A stretch of 64,000 bases of DNA from Alopecurus myosuroides. Taxonomy: Eukaryota; Streptophyta; Magnoliopsida; Poales; Poaceae. Positions 23,374-35,047 of this stretch are shown here, one piece after another; the stretch's first letter is position 1, and each line of letters begins with the position of its first letter. Location: the NCBI GenBank assembly GCA_028641055.1, contig CM054059.1:115169071-115233070 (forward strand), given 5' to 3'. A model generated the notes under the pieces. It was not told the origin of the DNA and did no database searches. It saw nothing but the letters and a program-made list of their open reading frames with translations. Position numbers and translations under genes: made by a program.

Positions 23374-24244
23374 ATGTCTAGTTCTATCCCTTTTACCATG
23401 TCACCTGAGAAAATGATCTTCAGTTTCAAACAAGGGAGTGAGGAGAGTTTTTAAGAAGCTTGGTCTAGAGTTTTTTATTCTTATTGTAAAACTGAGCCTA
23501 AAATAATTATAAGCATGTTTCTTCGTAGCTTTTACTTTGGTCTTGCTCTTTGCTATAGATATGCGTTAGATACTATAGTGGGAGGAGTTTTCCTTCATTG
23601 TGATGGGGATCAAGCTTTAAATGTTATAAAGAAGTTGATTGCAACCTATGGCTCACCTAGTAAATTTGATTCAGTCCTTGTGAGCATACATGCTATATTA
23701 AACACTCTTGAGACACATATATCTTGCTTAAAAGAAGGTTATAATCAGATTCGTGAACATTATGATTATGTTCCAGTAAATTTTGAAGCCTCAAATTGGA
23801 TCCCTACAGTAAAAGTTGCTATAAATGGTGAAAAATTACATGCTCGTTGTTGATATTATGTCTGAATTTTGTCTTATTCCTAAAGATATTTACAAATCTT
23901 TGAGTCTTTGGGGACTTTCTGAGGGTGGAGAAGAAATACCTCTTACTAATAATGTCATTATATTTCCCGTTGGGATAGCTGAAGGATTCTTTACAAAACT
24001 CCTAGGAAGAACGGTATCCAGTGATTATCTTGTTATTGAATGTGTAGGAAAAGGAGAAATTACTCTTGGAAGATCTCTCCTAAAACTCTTGGGAGCAACA
24101 ATAGATGTGGGGAAAGGAACCATGAATTTCACCTCTACACCAAGCTGCAATCACGTGTTCCCTAAAAGTAAGAATAAGGGTAAGAAAGGTAAACATAAGG
24201 CTCGTGGTCTTGTTTTGGATGCTTCTTCACTTGAAAATACTTGA
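23374..24244 (+). pseudogene. gag-protease pseudogene of P
   Basis: The frame starts at the ATG at 23374 (MSSSIPFTMSPEKM). A stop near 23452 follows SFKQGSEESF. The gag-like part continues with FYFGLALCYRYALD and SIHAILNTLETHISCL in 23515-23853. A frameshift near 23850 leads into an aspartic-protease-like part (23825-24244): DIMSEFCLIPKDIYKSL aligns with the DxG(A/S) active-site region of retrotransposon proteases, with the Gly lost. It ends with LDASSLENT, the same end as the equivalent frame of M. In an intact element the product would be a Gag-protease polyprotein without reverse transcriptase. Confidence 0.7.
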
Positions 24245-24256
24245 TTCTTGTTTTCT

Positions 24257-24306
24257 GGGCCTAGTTGAAAGGCGTTAAAGAAAAGCACTTCTTGGGAGAT
24301 AACCCA
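24257..24306 (+). promoter_or_regulatory. Conserved post-ORF stem-loop motif of P
   Basis: Starts 13 bases after the stop of the gag-protease frame. GCCT/AGGC can pair around AGTTGAA; then GGCGTTAAAGAAAAGC; then a hairpin TGGG (24293-24296), loop AGATAA, CCCA (24303-24306). The same arrangement occurs in M and N. RNA structure is inferred. Confidence 0.5.
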
Positions 24307-24309
24307 TTT

Positions 24310-25191
24310 TTTATTGCAATGTTCTCTTCAGTTTTTTTTGTCAAGGTGTTGTTTACTTCTATATCTTTACTTTTTCCTATTGTTGAGCCAAGTGAACTCT
24401 CTAGTGAATAGTTGGTGCTAGATTTGGATTTCCGCACAGGAACAAATTTTTGCTGTCCACTGTTTAATTCGTGTAAATTCACAAAAAAAAAATCAAAACT
24501 ACCTGAAATTTTTTGTGCTTGATACTCAGCTATTTTCGAACTTTTTCTAATTTCAAGTTTTTTGATTTGAGAAACATAAGTGCCTCTAAAAAATTCGTCT
24601 TTACAAACTGTTCTGGTTTTGACAGATTCTATCTTTTTTACTTTGTATTCTCTCTTTTACTATGTTGATTGGATTTATTTGCTCCATAAAACATCAGTGG
24701 TCGTAGATAATGTTTAGAAAGTATTTATAATTTTTGTGTCCATGCAGAACATTTGAGTTTTTTCATTGTGCACTAACCCTCTAATGAGAATTACTTCGAG
24801 TTTGGTGTGAAGGAACTTTTCGAGGGTCAACAGAAGAGGATGATATAATGTGATCAAGAAGAGTGAAATTCCAAAGCATTGGGATGCCCCGTGGTTCCTC
24901 CTAGAAAATTCCAAGAAGACTCAAGTGTCTAAGCTTGGGGATGCCCAAGGCATCCCCTTCTTCATCAGCAACTTATCAGGTCACTTATAGTGAAACTATA
25001 TTTTTATTCGGGCACATCATATATACTTTACTTGGAGCGTTTGTTTGCTTTTATTTTGTTTTCTTTGCTGCAATAAACTTGTTTGGATCCTCGCATTCTT
25101 GTGTGTGAGAGAGACACGCTCCTCTTTTTCATATGAATACTCGTATTCCTCATTTATCATAGTCGTATTCTTTGTTTTTCTTCTAGCTGCT
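24310..25191 (+). other. Non-coding interior of P, left part
   Basis: AT-rich sequence without coding capacity, related in reverse to the interior of M (48565-51120). It ends at the insertion site of N; the flanking CTGCT at 25187-25191 is repeated at 33400-33404. Confidence 0.6.
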
Positions 25192-27924
25192 TGATGACTC
25201 CCAAGTGCAGGAGATCAATTGTAGTACCTTTCGATAAGTATTTGAGTGTCGAACCCACGAGGAGCTGAAGGTAAGCTATCTATTCTCTAAAGCCCTATAA
25301 CCCTCTTATATGGTTGTTTAAGCAAAGCAATAATTTGACTAAAAGGAACTAACTAATTAAAAGCAAGTGACGCGGAGTGTGGTTTGTCTAGTAACTAGTG
25401 AAGCAAGTTTAAAATGCAAGTAATCCTAGAGCAAGTTTCACAAGTAGCAAGCAGCAAATATCTCAAGTATCTCAAGGGAGAAAGTGTTCTAACAATAGGT
25501 GTTTCGTTCGTGTGGTTGTCACAATTAGTGAAGCACATGTTTTAGTCTTAGTTGTTTCTTCTAGGAAGGAGCCATGAATAGGTATAGTCAAGTAAATGAT
25601 CTACAACCCCTTATGATGGATCATGTGGCCAAGTAAATGACTGCACAAGATTGATTAAGACATAAAGTCCCACCATAGCCTTACGTTCTAAGGTCCCCTA
25701 TATATATCCCCCAATAACTTAACTTTGTGGCTCGGTCTCAGGTTACTGTCACTCCCAAGTCACCACCACTCCATTATGGTACCGGTGATCACCTTACATG
25801 CATTCCCCAACATATGCGTGCACTCATATATTGTACATAAAGACTGTTGGAACGCGTGGAGATAAACAAAAACTTTTCCTACGCGATGCTTCCAAGATCT
25901 AGCCGAGGTAGAAGGCCACGATGATTACCACTAGACGCGCGGTTGCGGATTATCGTTGAAGCGCGTCGGGGCAGTGCAGTCCCACGATCCGGTCCGGCCG
26001 ATCCAATCACTCGAACGTCGAAGTGTTGAACGTACAGCACCTCTGCCGGTATCCACACGTACGAGGAGGAGCTCCGACGGCGGACTGCAAGGTCCGGTGC
26101 GGCGGCTGGACTGAGTGGGGCTAGGGTTCCCAACGCATGGGAGAGTGGACTAACGTTCCCGCTGGGCAACCTGCGCCCCTCTTTATATAGCGTATGGTAG
26201 TGGCCTGCACAACACTTGTGGCCCATTCCCTCTGTGAGTCCGACTCATAAAATCAGTCCATTTCCGGTTCGGGTCCAACCCAACCAATACTTGCTCCCGC
26301 TCTTAAGTGTGCGACCCTACAGGCTCATGGCGACTTGGACACGATTGAAGTCCAACTCCCAATCGATCAATCGGTAGCGGATCCTAGCAGAACGTGCCGA
26401 CTCCCAAGTACCGTTGAGTCATGACGACATACCTTTCAATGTGATATTCATCTTAGTCCGTTTTTCCTCACGATATACCTTGTCGAGCTATAGGCGATTT
26501 ATCGTCATCCCTTAAATAGCTCAACTCTCTTCTCGATCTGTGACATGTGATTCATCTGACTAACTCTTAGTCAACCGACACAGTTAACACTTAACTGAGT
26601 CGCGCATGGCCATGCTTCCTGAATCATATCACTCGAGAGGGCCCGGAGAATATCTCTCCATTCGGAGGGGCAAAATCCCATCTTGATTATCCACATCACG
26701 CAGCTTGCTTCTCATTCGACCCGAACTCTGCCTTTATAGTTGCCTTGTCACAGAACAATGTTTGACAGAACCTAAGTCGGTGATCCACAACTCGGATTGT
26801 GCGACAACCTCAGGTCTAAGGATTACATTGATTGAGACATGCAAATGACGACTTGATCGTTCCATCTCAATGTGGGTCAGTCCGACTTGCTAAACTCTTT
26901 AGCCAAGTCCGTGAACGTTGGAATGGCATCACCATGCCCATGACAAGTGGAACCGTGTCATCAGCCAACACTCACATTAGTCTAGGGTGTGTGTCCAGCA
27001 CAACCTAAATGACCAAGGACAATCTAGTATGAACAACATGAATATATAGTTCTACAATCGAATCACATATTCAATGACATATATCAGATGTTCAAAACAA
27101 GGACAACTTAATAAATTTATGAATACAGTGGAAATTACATAATACATGATTGCCTCTAGGGCATATTCCCAACAAAGACAATCATAGAAGATAACAAACT
27201 TGTATGCAACCAATCAACGAACTATTTCACCATTGCCAAGAACAACTCACTACTCAAACATAGACGGGGAGACACAATACATCAAGGGAATATAGTATTA
27301 CATCATACATCGTGTTTGCCAAGAGATTACAGTGGAGAGATGGAGCTGATCTTGCTGTAGATGTTGATGATGAACACGCCGGAGGGGGGGTGGAGCCCTC
27401 CGGGGGTGAACCCGGCGGCGTTTCCCCCCTCCGATCTTCTCCGACGGCAGCCTTCTGTCTCTCTGTTTTGTGGTTTCGTCTCTCGGTGCCGCCTCCTTCT
27501 CGAAAAGGCTAGGGGACCCTTTATATAGTCGTTTTTAGGTCACGAGACACTCGGGAGAAGAAAGATCGACGGCATCGGAGCCACGGGGGCAAAAAGGGGG
27601 CCTCTCACGCGGCCAAGGAATCTGGCCGCGTGGAGGGTCCTCTTTGCCACCTGGTTGGCCTTTTGGCCCTCTACTTTGGCCCATGGTCTTCGTCTCGAAA
27701 ATTCTGAACCGTGCTCTTTGGCCTTGCCCTTTTTGGAGTCCCGAAGCTCCCGGGAAGTCTGAAACACTAAAAAGTACGTTTTCTGGAAAAACAGGGTTAG
27801 AACCAAAAGAAGGGGATTGTTCAGAAAATCCTCAAATCATTATAAAACATGAATATAAGTTGCTAATATGTAGGAAAAACAAGTAATAACATGCAAAGTT
27901 CATGTATGCATTTTACATGCATCA
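25192..27924 (-). repeat. 3' LTR of N (interrupted by a solo copia LTR)
   Basis: Plus-strand TGATGACTCCC to CATGCATCA. Removing 25845-27179 restores a sequence colinear with the other LTR at 32640-32660. A TATA box (GACTATATAA, minus) lies at 27521-27530. Confidence 0.9.
25845..27174 (-). mobile_element. Solo copia LTR (Angela/WIS/BARE-like) in the 3' LTR of N
   Basis: 1330 bp. Read on the minus strand it begins TGTTGGGAATATGCCCTAG, the familiar start of this Triticeae copia group, and ends GCGTTCCAACA. Exact target duplication AAGAC at 25840-25844 and 27175-27179. The other LTR of N keeps the empty site (ATAAAGACAATCAT near 32646). A TATA box (CTATATAAAG, minus) lies at 26181-26190. No internal sequence, so it is a solo LTR. 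Exact family is inferred. Confidence 0.93.
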
Positions 27925-27950
27925 ACATCCCCAAGCTTAACCCATGCTCG
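27925..27950 (-). promoter_or_regulatory. Purine-rich tract of N
   Basis: On the minus strand AAGCTTGGGGATGT directly precedes the 3' LTR start TGATGCATG. The same AAGCTTGGGGATGC tract precedes the LTRs of P (35036-35046) and M (48565-48580), the primer for plus-strand DNA synthesis. Confidence 0.65.
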
Positions 27951-30220
27951 TCCTCGAGTATGAAGGTGATAAAACTAACATGGACTTTGCATATTGAAAC
28001 AATCATGGGATATCAAGGAGGATTATTCATGCTACATATAATCAAATGATTAATACTAGAAATTAGTAGCAATATACAATTCATGTTGTAAGAAATATCA
28101 AATATGCAAGCAAAGATGCTTCATGAAAGTTCACAAAGTGTATAATTAAATAAAAGCACTATGGACCAAATGCATACACAAAATGAAAAATAAAATCCTA
28201 TATTGGCCAAAGAATAGCATAATGGAAAATAGAAAATATGGTGGACACTTTGGAGAAAATTGAGTAGAGGTAAAACATGATCAAGTCTTATTTAGCCTCT
28301 AAATTATTCAACTAAAATTACTAATTGAAATGTGGTATCCATTGATCTAGGACTCTCATTGCCCCTTTATCACTAGCATCTTAAATGGTGAATGTTGAAG
28401 TAATGTGAATGACAAGGTGGTTGAAAGCCTCATGCCCCGTGAGTGTGAAAACCTACTCCATGATTACTCAACTTAAGATTCCTAATAAGCTTTGTAAAAT
28501 CATAATAAGTATTAATGACATCATAGAGAACCGCAAAGAGGTACCTCTTGCCCCATGACATGGAAACAAGCCCATGTCACAATGACAAGACAAACAAACG
28601 GAGTAGACTCATCATCCTTTTTATTTTCATTCACTATTATGCATAGCTTCTTATTTTATTGTAGGATGTGTTGTAGAGTCACTCAAGCTGTAAGTAAATT
28701 TCCACCATGATAAAGCATGGCTTGGGTTAGCGGCCCAATGCGTTTCTCTAGTCATATAGATACTTACTCATCAAAACTTACTATTCCTCTATTTCATTTC
28801 GGCATGGCAGGAGTCCAAAAACAAAAGTACATGATATCAACCAAATGTAAATTTTTGTGCAATGTTGAAAGCTTTCCAGTGATACACGTTTATAGATAGC
28901 TCCCAACCACACACTTGTCAAACGCAAAACTTGTGGCTCCCATTATTGGGTCATGTTTATTAGATGCATAAAAAGTAAAGTGTGCCTTCAAAAGTTCGTG
29001 AGAGTCCTATCCCAAGTTCAACCCATGACAATTAATAAAGTGAATATCTTAATTTAGAACATAAATAACACAATAACATGGTGAACATACTCGGAATAAC
29101 AATGAAGCTAATGGGAAGATATGGTGGACTCACTGGAAATACTTGGCTAAGGAGTGTTGGAAACAAGTTTTTACTTGTTGGAATTTTTAAATTTTTGGCT
29201 AGCAAGAGGGAGATAGTTGACCATCTACTATGCATGAATATGTCCATAGAACTACTCATTTCATGACAAACTAAATAAACCATCAATTAACATCAAGGAC
29301 ATGAATAAGAGATAGCTCAAGACAACATTATTGCAAATTTCTACACATAAAAAGCCTATAAATCATGCAAACATATGTAGCTCTTCAAATCAACCATGGC
29401 ATCCCTATTCCAAGTCAGAATACTAGCATCCAATACATTCCAACCCCAAACTCCAGTAGCTCAATATCATATAAAATGATGGGTGTGGTCTTATCAAAAC
29501 AAAAATAAAAACAAAAACTAGACGCTTCAAGTCTCTACGATAAATGTTTTGCTTAGAAAAACAGAAAGTAGACGTGTGCTAACCAAAAGAGTGTAGCTCC
29601 AGTGGGGTGTTCATCACATCCCCAAGCTTATGGCTTTCACCATTCTTTGATGTCTTGAGGCGCAGCTCCTCTATTTCCTGTGGAAAAAACATCACAAAAC
29701 ATGTTTCTCCCATTCTTTTTCTGTGGGGTGAGATTAGCAAGGACAAACAAATCACATGCTTGCTGTGCAAAATTCCAAATCAAATGCTCCAGTAGATAGA
29801 CAATAAGGTTCATTATGTTGTATGTTCACTCTCTTGCTTGAAAGAATCATGGAAATTCGATTCCCAAGCCCAAAGAGTGCATAATACAAAAGAAGGAAGA
29901 ATCTGTCCAGAAAAGCAACAGAAGCAAAACGAACGTTTTTCCCTAAGCTAGACTCGTCAAAACATTAAGCCAATTTTTTTCTTACAGAGGACGAAAAGTT
30001 TCATAACATACTAAAAAATTAGCTCAATACTACATACCAATAAAAAACGTAAAATCATACGGTGAGCAGACTCGTGCTGAAACAGAAATTTCATGCACTA
30101 GGACAGCAACTTATAAGTCCAAATGGGTTTGAGTTGACTCGTTACTGAAAACTCCAGAATTAAAACAAAAAAACTAATCTATTGAGACAGCAAGAGAACA
30201 CTAGGAAAATCCAAACAAAA
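27951..30220 (-). other. Non-coding interior of N
   Basis: AT-rich, no convincing reading frame on either strand. Extra copies of the tract CATCCCCAAGCTT occur near 29618 and 30315, resembling purine-rich tracts of related elements. Parts are similar in style to the interior of P and M. Confidence 0.55.
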
Positions 30221-30225
30221 ACAAT

Positions 30226-30290
30226 CGGGTTGCCTCCCGTAAAGCGCTTTCTTTATAGCCATATAGCTAGGCTTACTTACTTAACATCAT
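30226..30290 (-). promoter_or_regulatory. Conserved stem-loop motif of N
   Basis: Minus strand: AGCC and GGCT around TAGCTATAT, then TATAAAGAAAGCGCT, then a hairpin CGGG, loop AGGCAA, CCCG (30239-30226). Equivalent to the motifs after the gag-protease stop in P and M, although N has no such frame here. Confidence 0.5.
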
Positions 30291-31126
30291 GATGGTTGGA
30301 GTGAGGTGGCTCGGCATCCCCAAGCTTGGATTCTTGTACTTATTTGATACATGTATGGTGAGACCAGGGGTACATACCCAAGCTTGATTGGTTGTCCCTC
30401 TTGATCTTTGTTCATCTCACTCAACTCTTCCTCCTGAAAAATTCTTCTTACACAAATCTCAACATAAAACTTGATTAGAGGGGTTAGTGCCTCCATAAAT
30501 AAAATCCACATAGGTACAGCAAAGACACATCATGAGTTGATTCTAAATATTAACTACTGTTACTACAGTTGTGCATTGCTCCTTGATCAAAAGAACCACA
30601 CAAAACACAAGTAATGAGAGCAATGCAAAATAAAGACATAATCTGCCAAAAACTGAACAGCCCGTAAAGAGTGAATTTTTAGAGGCACTTAAGTTGCTCA
30701 AATAAGAAAACTTAAAACTAATGAAATATGTAGTGGTAACTAAATATTTCTGTCGTAAATTATCAGGTCAAAATTCCACTTCTGTGATTTTAAACATTTT
30801 TCGCAGTGAAATTCAGGAATCTGTTTTCTTGACAGCTAATTACTATTGTTTAATCCTATCTCTCATATAAGGTTATTCTTGCCATTTGAGATGAGAAATA
30901 AGACAGAAATGTGATGTTACAGTAGTGAAATAATATTTTTATTGTTTTTAGCTTTGGAAAAAAAAATAATGATAGAGACTTTGCAATGGTTTCATTGGCA
31001 TGAACAACACATGTTCAAGGTCGACCCCAACTTCTCCATTACCCCTCCTTCTCATTTACTTTCCCAATTTTTTTTATAAAATGAAAATCTTAAACTAAAT
31101 GATACATAACAGTAGGTAAAGGAATT

Positions 31127-31894
31127 TTACATGTTGTAAAAACATAAATGTGTGCTCAAACCGAATAGGAAATTAAAGCATAAGGAACACACCAAAAAAA
31201 TATTAAACAATTTATTTTTAAGTCTAACCCATTTCCTATGCATTGGCATTTTGTAATAAAACAAATAAAAGAAGCACATAATAGCAAGCATAGAAAGGTA
31301 GATCAAGTGCAACTTCAATACTTTCAGCATAAAGAGGGGAAACTTAATATTGTTGAAATATGTGTAACCATGTTTCCCTCTCTCATAATAATTTTCAGTA
31401 GCATCATGAATAGATTCAACAATATGAATATCACATAAAACATTCTTATCATGAGCCACATGCATAAAAGAATCACTACTCTCCACATAAGTAAAATCCT
31501 CATTAGTGATAGTGGGAGTTAAACATTCATAATTTTCATTGCAATCATCATATATAGGAGGCATAGTATCATCAAAGTGAATTTTCCCCTCCAAACTTGG
31601 GGAACTAGAAATATCATGCTCATCAAAACCAAATTCCCCAAGCTTAAAACTTTCCATAGAATCAGCAAGTATATTATTTTTATCCTCAATAGTAGGGGGA
31701 CTAAAAATATCATATTCATCAAGACAAACTTCCCCAAGCTCAAGGTTTTCCTTAGCAATAAAGGTGTTCAAAGAATTAGTACTACCACAAATATGATTGT
31801 TGTGCAAATAATTTTTCAATTTCTCCTGAAACACTTCATGTCCTAATTCAAGGTAGATATTATACAGTTCTAAAATTGTTTGGTTGTTTTCCAT
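31127..31894 (-). CDS. 255-residue protein of N, acidic with two predicted membrane segments, function unknown
   Basis: The only sizeable open frame in N, starting MENNQTILELYN about 80 bases after the primer site, where gag normally starts. Residues about 1-50 are moderately polar. Residues about 52-110 hold two similar acidic units (LGEVCLDEYDIFSPP and LGEFGFDEHDISSSP). An acidic stretch follows, then a hydrophobic segment (about 187-212, LKLHLIYLSMLAIMCFFYLF), a short basic linker (MHRKWVRLKNK) and a second hydrophobic segment (about 230-250) to the end. No gag, zinc knuckle, protease or polymerase motif is visible. Two membrane spans recall env-like proteins of Athila elements, but I see no env motif. 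The frame is intact, which fits the young age of N. Confidence 0.6.
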   Translation of the reverse strand: MENNQTILELYNIYLELGHEVFQEKLKNYLHNNHICGSTNSLNTFIAKENLELGEVCLDEYDIFSPPTIEDKNNILADSMESFKLGEFGFDEHDISSSPSLEGKIHFDDTMPPIYDDCNENYECLTPTITNEDFTYVESSDSFMHVAHDKNVLCDIHIVESIHDATENYYERGKHGYTYFNNIKFPLFMLKVLKLHLIYLSMLAIMCFFYLFYYKMPMHRKWVRLKNKLFNIFLVCSLCFNFLFGLSTHLCFYNM

Positions 31895-31970
31895 TTTATA
31901 ATTTTTTTTTGTGTTTTAGGTTTATATGTTAGTATGCAATGCAAACAAGAATAAAAGCTTAGCACAACGC

Positions 31971-31988
31971 TCCCCGGCAACGGCGCCA
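31971..31988 (-). promoter_or_regulatory. Primer binding site of N (tRNA-Asp)
   Basis: Minus strand TGGCGCCGTTGCCGGGGA, 10 bases inside the 5' LTR. As far as I know this is an exact complement to the 3' end of plant tRNA-Asp. Confidence 0.85.
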
Positions 31989-31998
31989 GAAAAGTGCT

Positions 31999-33399
31999 TG
32001 ATGACTCCCAAGTGCATGATATCAATTGTAGTACCTTTCGATAAGTATTTGAGTGTAGAACCCACGAGGAGCTGAAGGTAAGCTATCTATTCTCTAAAGC
32101 CCTATAGCCCTCTTATATGGCTATTTATGCAAAGCAATAAGTTTGACTAAAAGGAACTAACTAATTAAAAGCAAGTGACGTGGAGTGTGGTTTGTCTAAT
32201 AACTAGTGAAGCAAGTTTAAAATGCAAGTAATCCTAGAGCAAGTTTCACAAGTAGCAAGCAGCAAATATCTCAAGTATCTCAAGGGAGAAAGTGTTCTAG
32301 CAATAGGTGTTTCGTTCGTTTGGTTGTCACAATTAGTGAAGCACATGTTTTAGTCTTAATTGTTTCTTCTAGGAAGGAGCCATGAATAGGTATAGTCAAG
32401 TAAATGATCTACAACCCCTTATGATGGATCATGTGGCCAAGTAAATGACTGCACAAGATTGATTAAGACATAAAGTCCCACCATAGCCTTACGTTCTAAG
32501 GTCCCCTATATATATCCCCCAATAACTTAACTTTGTGGCTCGGTCTCAGGTTACTGTCACTCCCAAGTCACCACCACTCCATTATGCTACCGGTGATCAC
32601 CTTACATGCATTCCCCAACATATGCGTGCACTCATATATTGTACATAAAGACAATCATAGAAGATAACAAACTTGTATGCAACCAATCAACGAACTATTT
32701 CATCATTGCCAAGAACAACTCACTACTCAAACATAGACGGGGAGACACAATACATCAAGGGAATATAGTATTGCATCATACATCGTGTTTGCCAAGAGAT
32801 TACAGGGGAGAGATGGAGCTGATCTTGCTGTAGATGTTGATGATGAACACGCCGGAGGGGGGGTGGAGCCCTCCGGGGGTGATCCCGGCGGCGTTTCCCC
32901 CCTCCGATCTTCTCCGGCGGCAGCCTTCTGTCTCTCTGTTTCGTGGTTTCGTCTCTCGGCGCCGCCTCCTTATCGAAAAGGCCAGGGGACCCTTTATATA
33001 GTCGTTTTTAGGTCACGAGACACTCGGGAGAAGAAAGATCGACGGCATCGGAGCCACGGGGGCAAAAAGGGGGCCTCTCACGCGGCCAAGGAATCTGGCC
33101 GCGTGGAGGGTCCTCTTTGCCACCTGGTTGGCCTTTTGGCCCTCTACTTTTGCCCATGGTCTTCGTCTCGAAAATTCTGAACCGTGCTCTTTGGCCTTGC
33201 CCTTTTTGGAGTCCCGAAGCTCCCGGAAAGTCTGAAACACTAAAAAGTACGTTTTCTGGAAAAACAGGGTTAGAACCAAAAGAAAGGGGATTGTTCAGAA
33301 AATCCCCCAAATCATTATAAAACATGAATATAAGTTGCTAATATGTAGGAAAAACAAGTAATAACATGCAAAGTTCATGTATGCATTTTACATCCATCA
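31999..33399 (-). repeat. 5' LTR of N
   Basis: 1401 bp, TGATGACTCCC to CATCCATCA on the plus strand. It has the empty site for the copia solo LTR found in the partner LTR. A TATA box (TATATAAAGG, minus) lies at 32991-33000. The GC-rich part (32850-33230) gives several spurious frames on both strands that are duplicated in the other LTR. Confidence 0.92.
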
Positions 33400-33404
33400 C
33401 TGCT

Positions 33405-35047
33405 ACAAATCCTTTTTAGCTCCTGTTTTTCATGCATCTCTTATTCAGATATGTTAGTTCTTGTAGAGTAGTATTACTATCTTGTTTCATTGATAAATCA
33501 TATGGATAGTTTTTGTTTAAATAAAGTTATTGTTTTTTAAAGCAATAAAATATTTTGTTCTTATAACGGTGTTATTAGAAGCTTGTTTAGACTGTGGCTA
33601 GACTTTATCATGTCACGTTGGATATTATTTTAATTTTATGATTAGTAATTATTGATGTAGCATGACTTGTCTCAAATATCTGAGAGTGCTTAATGTGCCA
33701 TTAAAAAATCATGAGTTGTTTTTACCGTATCGAAGCATAATATTGTGGTATTCTCCTTCGAATGCTTTATTTGGTTGACTTGGCGCATGCTTACACCATG
33801 TTATGACTACAAAGCAGTCACCTTTAGACTCTATGATCATTTAGTTTTTGGCTTGTAATACCATTTATGCTCTGATTAATAATGTTTTTGTCGCTATGCA
33901 CGATTATGGTCATTATTGCTCTCTTAATTTGTTGCTCACAGTCTTTTGCTAGCCTCCACCTGTACTGAGTATGAGCTCTACTCGTGCATCCAACTACCAA
34001 AAACCAAGGTATGAAAAATGTGTCCACCATACCTACCTATATGTGGTATTTAACCGCAACTCCAAAGTAAATTTCTCATGTGCTACCTTTAGAACCTTCA
34101 AAATTATACCTGTTTTGTGTCCCTGTTTTAGCTCATGAGGACGCAAATAAACGATCTTTATCTCACTTGTTGATTGGATTTACACACCTAGACTAGTGGC
34201 ACATCCACTTATCCAAATTCATAGAAGAGCTGGCAACGGGGTGCCCGTCACCAAACTTGATTACTATAAATTCTCTTCACTCTTTTTGCCCCTGATTTGT
34301 CAGTTAAAGCATAATTGTGTAAACAAAAGAGATGAGGGATGATCTACTGACCCCAGTATAAAGAACGTCCTTCAATGGAAGCCACTCTTGTAAAGTCTAT
34401 TTGGCTTGTGATGTACTGTATTGTCTGTTTGCCATTCGGTGACATAAACATACACCTCTCTATTAAATTGTTTTCAATACCTCCGTTTTGATAAAATAAA
34501 AAGCTCTAGCACATGAGTTAATCTCTGCTTCCCTCTTCGAAGGGACTTTCTTTTACTTTTATGTTGGGTCTTCATCTTCTACTTTATGCACAATTAAGAG
34601 AGCATAGTTGTCATTCTGAGTATAATGTGCATCAGTCCCAAAGATTAGATTCATGATATGTTATTACCCGTTCTAAAATTATTTGTTTCTAGTCACCACT
34701 TGAACTTTTAAGGTGTCATGGCATTTATGTTTTGCTCGCACTTTAAGGACAATCAGAATACCACTTTGCTATGTTTTCTTTATGCTCGAAACAAACATAT
34801 AACTTTAAAGTGCATTATTATTCATGATCTTTTGTTTATGTTACTTTTCATGTTGCAACATGGTTGCTAAGTTTAATTGTTAGAATTATATCTATCATGC
34901 CTATGTTTAGAGTACTATGATCTTAGCACAGAAATGCTTTTACAAATATGATGATCAAGATTATGTTGGTAGCATGTCACCTCAGAAATCATTTTGTTTT
35001 TATCGTTTTACCTACTCGAAGATGAGTGAAGAAATCTTGGGGATGCT
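33405..35047 (+). other. Non-coding interior of P, right part, with purine-rich tract
   Basis: Continues the interior of P after N. It contains the stretch AAAAGCTCTAGCACATGAG and CTTCCCTCTTCGAAGGG (34498-34550), whose reverse complement is found in M near 49080-49120. It ends in CTTGGGGATGC (35036-35046) just before the 3' LTR. No coding potential seen. Confidence 0.7.

Larger units (their letters stand above)
25192..33399 (-). mobile_element. N: complete non-autonomous LTR retrotransposon (minus strand)
   Basis: Two LTRs (33399-31999 as 5', 27924-25192 as 3') enclose 4.07 kb with a tRNA-Asp primer site, one open frame and a purine-rich tract. Target duplication CTGCT at 25187-25191 and 33400-33404 is exact. 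The LTRs start and end TGATG...CATCA. Apart from a 1330-bp solo LTR and its duplication, they differ at about 29 of some 1400 positions by my count (about 2%), so the insertion is fairly recent. No gag, protease, reverse transcriptase or integrase was found, so mobility must depend on another element. Confidence 0.9.

Noticed and set aside
25879..26226. 115-codon minus-strand frame in the copia solo LTR
   Set aside because: It spans the leader region downstream of the LTR TATA box; LTRs of this group are not coding.
32785..33325. Frames in the GC-rich part of the N LTR, duplicated at 27312-27886
   Set aside because: They lie in LTR promoter and leader sequence, differ between the two copies by frame-changing substitutions, and match no protein.
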